From a virus, in the IMG/VR virus record IMGVR_UViG_3300009314_000489, positions 1-21,503 of that record: 21,503 nt of DNA; one strand, 5' to 3'. The translations under genes were made by a program, and so were the position numbers. This document shows positions 13,460 to 20,811 of this stretch, piece after piece; positions within the stretch are counted from its first letter, which is position 1; each line of letters opens with the position of its first letter. The notes under the pieces were generated by a model. That model was not told the DNA's origin and did no database searches. It worked only from the letters and a program-made list of their open reading frames with translations.

Positions 13460-14412
13460 TGGCGTTTTTGATCGGCGCGATGTTCGCCGGTGGCGCCCTC
13501 TTCGTGGCCGGCGTGCCCGGCTGCGGCGGGCCCTTCCCCGGCGTCCGGTGGGCGCCCAACGAAGAGCAGAAGGCCGCCCGCGACGTGGCCCACAAGGTCG
13601 CCATCGCAACCCAGCAGCACGGCCTGCCGCCCAGGACGCCGGCGGCCGGCGCCCTCGTCGACTCGACTATGGATGCCACAATCGACGCCGGCCGACCCAA
13701 GGCGCCAATCCCCATCGACGCACTGATACCCGAGGGAACCGCCACCGCCTGGGAAGTCCGAACCAAACAAGTCGACGCCTACCGCGCCAAGACCGGCCTG
13801 CTACTACGCGGGCTGCAGGGACAGGCCGACCGACTGACAGGACTGGCAACGGAAATGGGCGCCGCAACCGGGCCGGTGGAACCGGCGGTGGTCGCCCGCC
13901 GCCTCGAGGACATCGCCGCCAACGCCGGAGCGAGCATCGACGTGGCCGCGACCGTCCAGATTCCCGACAGCCCGTCCGTCAGCGAAGCCGAACAACGCGC
14001 CGCCCAGGCCGTCGCCGCGAGCATACACGAAATCGGCGTGGCCGCCGCCGCCGCTGCAAACCGACCCGTCACCCCGACCGACATCGCCGGCAAGGTAGTC
14101 GACGAAGCCGACTTCTGGCACGGCCAACTCGCCCCCATCCTGGCGTCGTTTGGAATCGCCATCCCGGGCGTGGCCGTGGCCATCAAGAAGGGAAAAGACG
14201 CGGTGAACGCCCGCCGAGAATTCGAGGCGAGCCGACGCAGCGGCGGCCAGGTCGTGAATCAGGCCCAGGCCTTCATGGACGGGCCCATCGGCCAGCAGCC
14301 CGTGCGCATCGGCGAGGAGACCACCACGGTCGCCGAACTCTTCAAGGCCTTCTTGTCCGGCCAGGATGCCGACACCCGCAAGTTCGTCACCGACGCGAAG
14401 CGCGCCGCATAG
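13435..14412 (+). CDS. Membrane-anchored protein of unknown function, Ala-rich
   Basis: A 325-residue protein. AAAGGACAG a few bases upstream supports ATG 13435. The N-terminus is a classical signal or anchor: MRKTTTLLMAFLIGAMFAGG and a further hydrophobic stretch to about residue 30, followed by Cys30 in VPGCGG, which is a poor lipobox. Residues 35-225 are mostly helical and Ala-rich. A second hydrophobic segment, about 232-254 (LAPILASFGIAIPGVAVAIK), is followed by a basic helical region. The glycine-containing second segment plus KKGKDA recalls small phage holin-like proteins, but the length is too great for a simple holin. The role is unknown: host envelope passage, tape-measure partner or lysis accessory are all possible. 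It sits just upstream of the tail completion and tape measure genes. Confidence 0.55.
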   Translation: MRKTTTLLMAFLIGAMFAGGALFVAGVPGCGGPFPGVRWAPNEEQKAARDVAHKVAIATQQHGLPPRTPAAGALVDSTMDATIDAGRPKAPIPIDALIPEGTATAWEVRTKQVDAYRAKTGLLLRGLQGQADRLTGLATEMGAATGPVEPAVVARRLEDIAANAGASIDVAATVQIPDSPSVSEAEQRAAQAVAASIHEIGVAAAAAANRPVTPTDIAGKVVDEADFWHGQLAPILASFGIAIPGVAVAIKKGKDAVNARREFEASRRSGGQVVNQAQAFMDGPIGQQPVRIGEETTTVAELFKAFLSGQDADTRKFVTDAKRAA

Positions 14413-14425
14413 GAATGGAGACCGC

Positions 14426-14809
14426 ATGCCCACGCTGGCTGAAAACATCGACCGCCTCGGCAAACTACGCGACCGCATCCACCGGCTGAACGCCGACGAA
14501 AAGGCCCTGGCCGAAACCGTCCGCACGGCCCTGGCCAAACGCAAGGGCAAGTCCGCCGAGGGCGCCGCCTACAGCGCCGACCTGGTCGCCGCGAACAAGA
14601 CCACCGTCGACGTGGCCGACCTGAAGCGCATCGCCGGCCGGAAGTTCCTGCAGGTGATCCGGGCCGACCTGAAGGCCGCCCGGAAGATTCTCGGCGAGGC
14701 CGCCGTCAAGGCCATCGCCCGCCTGAAGCGCGGCACGCAGCTGAAGGTGTACCGAAAGAAGGCGCCCGCCACCGCCCCCAGGCGGGCCGCCAGAAGCGCT
14801 GCCGGCTGA
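14426..14809 (+). CDS. Small basic helical protein of unknown function
   Basis: A 127-residue protein with ATGGAG about 7 bases before ATG 14426; the upstream frame is open but lacks good coding character. Residues 1-40 form a predicted coiled coil (NIDRLGKLRDRIHRLNADEK, then LAETVRTALAKR). Then come AAYSADLVAANKTTVDVADLKRIAG (in two parts, about 47-72), KFLQVIRADLKAARKIL and VKAIARLKRG. The end is Lys/Arg/Ala-rich (RRAARSAAG). The segment with TTVDVADLKR and F..V recalls small phage-encoded proteins that bind nucleic acid, but I do not recognise a family. The next 149 bases are non-coding and structured. Confidence 0.5.
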   Translation: MPTLAENIDRLGKLRDRIHRLNADEKALAETVRTALAKRKGKSAEGAAYSADLVAANKTTVDVADLKRIAGRKFLQVIRADLKAARKILGEAAVKAIARLKRGTQLKVYRKKAPATAPRRAARSAAG

Positions 14810-14958
14810 CCTGGCCGCCCCCTTGTCAGCTGAAACCCCAGCGGGCCGCCAGGGCCGCCCGTGTGCCCCGCGGGCGGCCTGGTCGACCGACCACCGCCCT
14901 GGCCGGCGATTGGCCGCCAGGGCCCAACGTGGGCCGCTGTGTGCCCGCTGGGAGACCT
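14810..14958 (+). other. Structured non-coding spacer with hairpins and a 13-bp direct repeat
   Basis: No coding sequence is convincing here. CCAGGGCCGCCCG (14849-14861) pairs with CGGGCGGCCTGG (14871-14882) with one bulged base. GGCCCA (14921-14926) pairs with TGGGCC (14930-14935). GGCCGCCAGGGCC occurs twice, at 14844-14856 and 14912-14924. GGGAG at 14950-14954 serves the next gene. The hairpin could end or protect transcripts, but no T-run follows. Confidence 0.5.
14844..14924 (+). repeat. 13-bp direct repeat pair
   Basis: GGCCGCCAGGGCC at 14844-14856 recurs exactly at 14912-14924. Both lie in the spacer before the frameshifted gene. In a GC-rich sequence this may have arisen by local duplication or by chance. 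Confidence 0.45.
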
Positions 14959-15227
14959 ATGGTCGCCTTTGGCGTACAACCCGACGCCCGGCTGCCGAAC
15001 GCGCCGCCGCCCGACCCCGCCCTGGGCCCGGGCCAGTGCACCTGGCCCGAGTTGCTGGTCGCCTGGATCGCCGGCGACAAGAGCCTGCAGGCCGGCCTGC
15101 TGCAGGCCATCGAGACTCGCCCAAGTACCGCATGGCCGCCGACGCCTGGGCCAGCGGCTGCGATTTCGAGACCGTCCGCCAGCTGCTGCTGGCCGCCGCA
15201 GCGGAGGCCCTGACCCGACAATGGTGA
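14959..15227 (+). pseudogene. Small tail-region gene broken by a one-base frameshift
   Basis: ATG 14959, preceded by GGGAG, opens a well-coding frame (MVAFGVQPDARLPNAPPPD, then TWPELLVAWIAGDKSLQAGL and LLQAIET) up to about 15117. From about 15117 the good codon usage and sensible protein continue in the -1 frame (SPKYRMAADAWASGCDFETV, then RQLLLAAAAEALTRQW) to the stop at 15227, which overlaps the next gene's start. Adding one base after GAGAC at about 15116 would restore one protein of about 89 residues. The frame-1 continuation is Pro/Arg/Ser-rich and looks non-coding. It may be a real lesion or a sequencing error; a programmed slip is less likely, since no heptamer is present. Function is unknown. 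Confidence 0.6.
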
Positions 15228-15721
15228 CGATGCGATTCAAAATGGCCTTCTTCAACACGAAGGCGGTTTCCGACGCCCTGGACCCCGTCACCCGGGAGGC
15301 CCTCGCCCACGCCGGCGCCGCCATCCGCATGACCGCCCGGCGGTCGATCCGCAAGCGCAAGAGCATCTCGAAGCCAGGCAGCCCGCCCAGCAGCCACGCC
15401 GGCCACCTGCGACGCCTGCTCTTCTACGCCTTCGACCGCATGGCCGAGACCGTGGTGGTCGGCCCGGTCCCGTTCAAAGAAGGCACCGCCCCGGCGACCC
15501 TCGAGGCCGGCGGCAGCGTCACCACCCGCAAGACCACGCTGATCCGTGGCGAGCAAGGCCGCAACCGCAGCGGCCACTTCACCGCCGGCGAATGGCAACG
15601 CGTGCCCGCCGGCACCCGCCTGACCTACAGGCCCCGACCCTTCATGGGCCCGGCCCTGGCAAAAGTCGAACCGCGAGTCGCCGGCTTTTGGGCCGCCGCC
15701 CGGTCGAAGTTTGGAGGCTGA
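15221..15721 (+). CDS. HK97 gp10-like tail completion protein
   Basis: A 166-residue protein. ATG 15221 overlaps the end of the preceding frame, with GGAGG at 15203-15207; a second ATG at 15230 is possible. The pattern fits gp10/gpZ-type neck and tail completion proteins: an N-terminal helix (LAHAGAAIRMTARRSIRKRK), then SKPGSPPSSHAGHLRRLLFYAFD split over about 46-67, then ETVVVGPVPF (about 72-81), and a C-terminal PRPFMGPALAKVEPRVAGFW stretch. The PGxPPxxHxGxLR motif and VVVGP strand are typical. Such proteins sit at the head-tail joint. It lies directly before the tape measure instead of next to the connector genes, which is a little unusual. Confidence 0.6.
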   Translation: MVTMRFKMAFFNTKAVSDALDPVTREALAHAGAAIRMTARRSIRKRKSISKPGSPPSSHAGHLRRLLFYAFDRMAETVVVGPVPFKEGTAPATLEAGGSVTTRKTTLIRGEQGRNRSGHFTAGEWQRVPAGTRLTYRPRPFMGPALAKVEPRVAGFWAAARSKFGG

Positions 15722-15724
15722 ACC

Positions 15725-18256
15725 GTGGTCGCCCCATCCGCCGTCAGAGCCGGCAAGGCATACGTCGAACTCGGCACCCTCGACAAAACCGCCGTGGGCC
15801 TGAAGCGGGCCCAGCGCCGCCTCCGCGCCTTCGGCCGATCGGTCAGCGCCGCCGGCGCCGGCCTGATGAAGATGGCCGCCCTGACGGCCGTCCCGCTGGC
15901 CATCGGCGCCAAGGCCTTCATGGACTTCGAACGCCAGATGGCCCAGGTCTCGACGATGCTCGATGACCCCCAGCGGCACATGAAGGATTTCAAAGCCGGC
16001 ATCCGCCGCATGGCCGTCGAGTTCGGCGAGTCGACCGACGCCCTGGCCGGCGGCTTGTATGACATCCTGTCCGCCACCATCGAACCGGCCAAGGCCCTTG
16101 ACGTGCTCGCCGCCTCGGTGAAGGCCGCCAAGGCCGGCCTCACCGACACCGCGACCGCCACCGACGCCATCGTCACGATCCTGAACAGTTACAACCTCAG
16201 CGCCGACAAGGCGGCCGACGTGAGCGACTGGCTGTTCGCCGTGGTCAAGAAGGGCAGGACTGACTTCGCAAAACTGGCCCCGACGATCGGCATGGTCGCC
16301 AGCACCGCCTCGGTGGCCGGCGTCAGCCTCGAGGAACTCGGGGCGATGATCGCCGTGCTGACCCGCAACGGCGTCCAGACCGACAACGCCATCACCGCCA
16401 TCAACCGGACGATCGCCACGTTCCTGAAGCCGACCGATGACGCCGCCGCCTACGCCCGCCGGCTGGGCTTCGAACTGTCCAGCGCCACGCTGAAGGCCGA
16501 AGGCATCGAGGGCGTCTTCAGGCGGATCGCCAACCTGCCGCCCGACGCCGTCGCCCGGCTATTCCCGAACATCCGGGCCCTGCGTGGCGTGCTGCCGGCC
16601 CTCAAGAAAATGGACGAGTTCAGCGGCGACGTCCAACTCATGGCAGACCGCGCCGGCAAGACCGAGGAGGCCTACCGGAAGATGGCGAACACGCTGTCCC
16701 ACCAGTGGCAAAAAATGAAGCAAGCCGCCGTGATCGCCTTCGGCCACATCGGCGAGGCGATGCGGGAACACCTGGCCGCCGCCGCCGAAAAAATCACGGA
16801 CTGGGGCAAGGCCGTCGCGCTATTCATCAAACGCAACAAGGCCATGATCGCCACCGTGGCCAAGTGGACCGTCATCGTGGCCGCCATCGGCGCCGGCCTG
16901 CTGATCGCCGGCAAACTGATCGCCGTCTTCAGCGCCCTGATTGGCGTGATCAAGGGCGTGGCCGTGGCCGTTGGCGTTCTGAAGATGGCCTTCACCGCGC
17001 TGCTGGCCAACCCGGTCGCCCTGGCCATCACCGCCATCGTCGTGGCCGTGCTGGCGCTGGCCGTGGCCTTCAAGAAGGCGCTCGATTGGATTTACAGAAC
17101 CAGCGACGCGATGCAGAACCTGGTCGACGCCGGCGAGAAACAGCGGGCCATCGACCGCCAGCGGATGCAGCGCCTGCAGCAGCTGGCCGCCAAGGAAAAA
17201 CTCAGCAACGCCGAACGCCGCGAGGCCCTGGACCTGACGAAGAAACTGAACAAGGAATATGGCGACCTCGGCATCCGCATGACGGAGACCACCGGCCAGC
17301 TGGTCGGGATGGCCGAGGCCCAAAAGAAACTGAACGCCGCGATGCGCGCCAACCAGGTCATGGAACTGGAGAACGCGCTCGAGGAAATCGACGCCAACAT
17401 CAAGAAACTGAAACGTAAACGGCGCATGGCCTACGGGGCCGGCATCGGCGCCGGCTACCTGTACAACAAGTGGGAGGACACCAGCGGCAAGATCGAAATG
17501 CAGGTCCGCAACGCCGAACGCATGCGCAAGCGGCTGGCCGACATCCGCAGCGGCGCCGGCACCGACAAGCCCGCCGCCCTCAGCGCCCGCATCGCCAAGG
17601 GCAAAACGGACGCCGCCGCCGCCAAGGCCGAAGCGATCGCCACCGTCAAGGAACTCGCCGACCTGGACCGCCGCATCCACCGGCTGAAGCTGCAGCAAAT
17701 CGATGACGAACGCCAACGCGAACTGGCCCTGATGCATAACCGGTATGACGATGAAATCGCCCGGGCCAAACAGAACCACCAAATCATCAACAAGCTGAAC
17801 CTGGCCCGGTTCGCCGAAGAGGCAAACATCCGAAAGAAGCACGCCGCCCGGTACGCCCAAGAGCAGAAACGCCGGGCCGAACAACGCGCCACCGAAGAGG
17901 CCGACCTGCAGCACCAAATCGCCCAGCTGCAAATCCAGGCCACGCGCAAGGGCCGTGATCGGGAACTGGGCCTCATCGAACTCGAGGAGCAACGCGCCCT
18001 GGCCCGGGCCAAGGAACTGGGCCTGGACGAAGCCCTGGTCCGCCGCGTCTTTGCCCTACGCCGCCAGCTGGTCAGCGGCCGCGCCGCGGCGGCCACCGAA
18101 ATGGCCAGCATCGGCAGCTTCAGCGCCGGCGGCCTGCGTGGCGTCTTCGGCGGCCAGAACCTCGCCGAACGCGCCGCGAAGGCCGCCGAGGCCACGGCCA
18201 CCAACACCCGCAAGCTGGTGCGGAAGGCCGACCAGGGCAAGGTCACATTCGCCTGA
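15725..18256 (+). CDS. Tail tape measure protein (TP901-type)
   Basis: An 843-residue protein starts with GTG at 15725, three bases after the previous stop, with GGAGG 7 bases upstream. Residues about 55-290 match the conserved TP901-1-type tape measure domain: MDFERQMAQVSTML, ESTDALAGGLYDILSA, ALDVLAASVKAAKAGLTD, ATDAIVTILNSYNLSADKA and APTIGMVASTASVAGVSLEE. Two or three strongly hydrophobic segments lie at about 379-456, as usual for proteins that enter the host membrane during DNA delivery. The remaining part, about 460-775, is charged coiled coil. The protein sets tail length; with the common rule of about 0.15 nm per residue it predicts a tail of roughly 125 nm. Confidence 0.92.
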   Translation: MVAPSAVRAGKAYVELGTLDKTAVGLKRAQRRLRAFGRSVSAAGAGLMKMAALTAVPLAIGAKAFMDFERQMAQVSTMLDDPQRHMKDFKAGIRRMAVEFGESTDALAGGLYDILSATIEPAKALDVLAASVKAAKAGLTDTATATDAIVTILNSYNLSADKAADVSDWLFAVVKKGRTDFAKLAPTIGMVASTASVAGVSLEELGAMIAVLTRNGVQTDNAITAINRTIATFLKPTDDAAAYARRLGFELSSATLKAEGIEGVFRRIANLPPDAVARLFPNIRALRGVLPALKKMDEFSGDVQLMADRAGKTEEAYRKMANTLSHQWQKMKQAAVIAFGHIGEAMREHLAAAAEKITDWGKAVALFIKRNKAMIATVAKWTVIVAAIGAGLLIAGKLIAVFSALIGVIKGVAVAVGVLKMAFTALLANPVALAITAIVVAVLALAVAFKKALDWIYRTSDAMQNLVDAGEKQRAIDRQRMQRLQQLAAKEKLSNAERREALDLTKKLNKEYGDLGIRMTETTGQLVGMAEAQKKLNAAMRANQVMELENALEEIDANIKKLKRKRRMAYGAGIGAGYLYNKWEDTSGKIEMQVRNAERMRKRLADIRSGAGTDKPAALSARIAKGKTDAAAAKAEAIATVKELADLDRRIHRLKLQQIDDERQRELALMHNRYDDEIARAKQNHQIINKLNLARFAEEANIRKKHAARYAQEQKRRAEQRATEEADLQHQIAQLQIQATRKGRDRELGLIELEEQRALARAKELGLDEALVRRVFALRRQLVSGRAAAATEMASIGSFSAGGLRGVFGGQNLAERAAKAAEATATNTRKLVRKADQGKVTFA

Positions 18257-18266
18257 GGAGAACACC

Positions 18267-19142
18267 GTGCCCGGAGCGACACTGACAGAACTGATCGACA
18301 GCCGCGAACAGCGGATGGAGCGCGACGAGACCGGAGAACTCCGGCTCGAGGAACTGACCCTGCATTACGTCCTGCAAGGCACGAGCAGCGAATCCACCGC
18401 CCGCACCCTCCTGGAGAACAGCACCGCCACCACCTATGACTCCCTGGTCCGCGACCAAATCCGCCTCGAGCCCATCGAGGTCGACACCGTCAACACCACC
18501 GGCCGGTGGGACGTCGAGGTCGACTACGTCATGCCCGAGGCCCAGGAGGCCGAGACCGGCGAGTCCCGCTTCAGCTTCGACACCGGCGGCGGCACCAAGC
18601 ACATCACGCAGAGCCTCGGCACCGTGGCGTCCTACGGGATCGCCGGCGACAACCCGCCCGACTTCAAGGGCGCCATCAACGTGCGAGGCCGCGCCGGCGA
18701 CATGACGGTCGAGGGCGTCGACATCGTCGTGCCCCAGTACAGCTTCAGCGAGACCCACTGGATCGGCGACGGCGCCGTCACGCCGACATATAAGGGCCGC
18801 CTCTTCGCCCTGACCGGCACCACCAATAACGCCCCCTTCAAGGGCTGCGCCATCGGCGAATGCCTCTTCCTCAACGCCGCCGGCAGCAAGCGGGGCGATG
18901 CCGACTGGGAGATTACCTTCAACTTCACCGCCAGCCCGAACAGCGATGACATCCGCACCCCCGAACTGATCGCGCTGAACTTCAACACGGCCATCCCGAA
19001 AAAGGGCTGGGAGTATTTCTGGGTCCGGTACCGGGAGACCGATGACACCACCGCCAAGGCCATCGTCAAGCGGCCCATTGGCGTTTACATCGAGAAGGTC
19101 TACGAAGCCGACAACTTCGCCATGATCGGCATCGGCACCTGA
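18267..19142 (+). CDS. Tail-tip / baseplate protein of unrecognised family
   Basis: A 291-residue protein from GTG 18267, with GAGGAG at 18255-18260, shortly after the tape measure stop. The N-terminus is helical and acidic (LTELIDSREQRMERDETGEL). The rest is beta-rich: TTGRWDVEVDYVMPE, SRFSFDTGGGTKHITQSLG, FKGAINVRGR, VEGVDIVVPQYSFSETHWIG, then KGWEYFWVRYRET. The position immediately after the tape measure is where the distal tail protein or baseplate hub usually lies. I think it is a conserved, uncharacterised tail protein, but no known fold is clear from the sequence. No enzymatic motif is seen. Confidence 0.55.
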   Translation: MPGATLTELIDSREQRMERDETGELRLEELTLHYVLQGTSSESTARTLLENSTATTYDSLVRDQIRLEPIEVDTVNTTGRWDVEVDYVMPEAQEAETGESRFSFDTGGGTKHITQSLGTVASYGIAGDNPPDFKGAINVRGRAGDMTVEGVDIVVPQYSFSETHWIGDGAVTPTYKGRLFALTGTTNNAPFKGCAIGECLFLNAAGSKRGDADWEITFNFTASPNSDDIRTPELIALNFNTAIPKKGWEYFWVRYRETDDTTAKAIVKRPIGVYIEKVYEADNFAMIGIGT

Positions 19143-19159
19143 CGAAAGGACACACGAGC

Positions 19160-19657
19160 ATGACCACCACTTATGAGGACAACGTTGTCTTCCGAGGGAC
19201 GGCCACGTTCCTCGGCGCCACCAACATCCCCGCCGGCACCATCACCGACGCGATGGTCGCCGCCGCTGCTGGCGTCGCCTATTCGAAACTGGAGCACCAG
19301 CACCGCTGCGTGGTCGCCCAGGAATCCGACACCAGCGCCGCCGACGAGACCCACGTGGCCCACGTCGTGGTCGGCACCGCCGGCACGCTGCTCGAGTTCA
19401 AGATCGGCGCCGTGGTCGCCAACGTTGGCGCCGCCGTGGTCGACGTCGACCTGCTGAAAAACGGCGTCAGCGTCCTGAGCGCCCCCGTTCAAATCGACAA
19501 CGGCGATGCCGCCTATGCCCTGGTCGCCGGCACGATCTCCGACACCACCCTGGCCGCCGGCGACGTGCTCGAGGTCGACATCGACGGCACGATCGGCGGC
19601 GGCACCCTGGCCAAGGGTGTCTTCGCGTACATTGACCTGAAGGAAGATGCCGCATAA
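19160..19657 (+). CDS. Tail-tip or fibre-associated beta-rich protein
   Basis: A 165-residue protein with AAAGGA at 19145-19150 ahead of its ATG. The N-terminus has ATFLGATNIPAGTITDAMVA followed by AYSKLEHQHRCVV, a phrase I associate with tail and fibre proteins in some phages. The rest is a Gly/Ala/Val/Asp-rich beta fold (LEFKIGAVVANVGAAVVDVDL, in two parts, about 76-96), with a final TLAKGVFAYIDL strand. It resembles small receptor-binding or fibre-accessory domains more than an enzyme. It precedes the collar-domain gene, with only a short gap, so the two probably belong to one tail-tip complex. Family unknown. Confidence 0.5.
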   Translation: MTTTYEDNVVFRGTATFLGATNIPAGTITDAMVAAAAGVAYSKLEHQHRCVVAQESDTSAADETHVAHVVVGTAGTLLEFKIGAVVANVGAAVVDVDLLKNGVSVLSAPVQIDNGDAAYALVAGTISDTTLAAGDVLEVDIDGTIGGGTLAKGVFAYIDLKEDAA

Positions 19658-19662
19658 AGCGC

Positions 19663-20811
19663 ATGGCCGGTGACCCGTTCAAACACGTGCAGGCCGGCGC
19701 CCCCCTGGTCGTGCCGGCGGCCGCCTGGAATGCCTTCTGCGACGTCGCCCTCGCCTACAAGCGGGCCGCGATGACGCTGGCCGAACGCGCCGGCCTGAAC
19801 CGCCACCAGGCCGGCATCGCCCTGATCAAAAATGACAGCGGCGGCGACCTGGTCCGCTTCTCGGTCCTCGGCATCGATGACGTATTCCCCACGTCCGCCG
19901 AGAACATCGGCGTGTTCAAGAATAACCCACGCCTCAACGGCACCACGCCGACCACGGCCAGCCACCTCGGCACCTTCGCCGTGATGATCGGGCCCGCCAA
20001 GAATCAAGCAACCTGCAGGGCCGTGGTCAGCGGCATCGTTGTCTGCAAGGTCTACATGCACGCGACCGCCCACCGGTACGCCGACGTCAAGGATGCCGAC
20101 GCCTCGCAACTCGAGTCGGGCGACAGCGGCCACGCCATCATCCTCTGGGCCGCCCCCGGCGTCGGCAGCCAGTGGGCCGTGGTCCACCTCGGCGGCGGCA
20201 CCGCCCAGGGCGGCTCGCTCTGGGGCAAGGCGCCGGGCGCCGACACCGCCAACGCCGCCTGGGTCAACGATGCCACGCCGACCGGGAACGGCTGCTATGT
20301 GAACGTCAACCCCTGCAACCGAACCGGCGGCGGCGTGATCGCGGCCGTGACGCACAAGGTATGGCTGCCCCGCAACGGCCGCCGCGAGGACCCCAACGTC
20401 CGCGAGACCGACGTGATCTCCTACGCCCGGGAGGCCGGCGGCGATTTCGTGGCGCCCTCGGGCCTGCTCGACGGCAAGGTCGATGAGTCCATCCGCATCT
20501 GGTGCGGCACCGTGGCCAACATCCCCGCCGGCTGGACCCTGGTCGACCAGGGCAAGTTCTACGTCGGCCTGGATGACGGCAGCGGCAGCGACTACCCGAA
20601 CGTGGGTGACACCGGCGGCTTCAAGCTCCACGGCGGCGACGATGACGGCGGCAACAATCACGATGACCACACCCCGACCACCACCGGCAGCGGCAGCGAG
20701 CCCGGCTATGGCGGCACTTCAAAGGGCTTCGTGGATGGGTCCTTCGAGCACACCGAGACCGACAACCGCCCGCCCTACATCGTGCGGGCCTGGATCAAGA
20801 GGACCGACTGA
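19663..20811 (+). CDS. Tail fibre / collar-domain protein
   Basis: A 382-residue protein starts 5 bases after the previous stop. Residues about 1-270 are a variable fibre part: an N-terminal block VPAAAWNAFCDVALAYKRA, AGIALIKNDSGGDLVRFSV, and a Gly/Ala/Thr-rich stretch. The C-terminal part, about 280-382, looks like a phage tail collar domain: WCGTVANIPAGWTLVDQGKF, YVGLDDGSGSDYPNVGDTGG, then an Asp/Gly/His-rich segment (GGDDDGGNNHDDHT), and HTETDNRPPYIVRAWIKR. The IPxGW and H(x)nNRPPY pattern is typical of collar tips; the His-rich segment may bind metal, as in T4 gp12. It overlaps the next gene's start by one base (TGATG). Likely host recognition. Confidence 0.75.
   Translation: MAGDPFKHVQAGAPLVVPAAAWNAFCDVALAYKRAAMTLAERAGLNRHQAGIALIKNDSGGDLVRFSVLGIDDVFPTSAENIGVFKNNPRLNGTTPTTASHLGTFAVMIGPAKNQATCRAVVSGIVVCKVYMHATAHRYADVKDADASQLESGDSGHAIILWAAPGVGSQWAVVHLGGGTAQGGSLWGKAPGADTANAAWVNDATPTGNGCYVNVNPCNRTGGGVIAAVTHKVWLPRNGRREDPNVRETDVISYAREAGGDFVAPSGLLDGKVDESIRIWCGTVANIPAGWTLVDQGKFYVGLDDGSGSDYPNVGDTGGFKLHGGDDDGGNNHDDHTPTTTGSGSEPGYGGTSKGFVDGSFEHTETDNRPPYIVRAWIKRTD

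Noticed and set aside
14823-15131. Frame-0 ORF from 14823 as a separate gene of 134 residues.
   Set aside because: Before about 15117 it reads as Arg/Pro/Ala-rich shadow sequence; only its last 36 codons look coding, and they fit as the continuation of the frame-1 gene after a one-base lesion.
16706-16796. Runs of six A in the tape measure gene (near 16711 and 16788) as slippery sites.
   Set aside because: They are not in the X XXY YYZ phase needed for -1 slippage, and no alternative frame with good coding follows.
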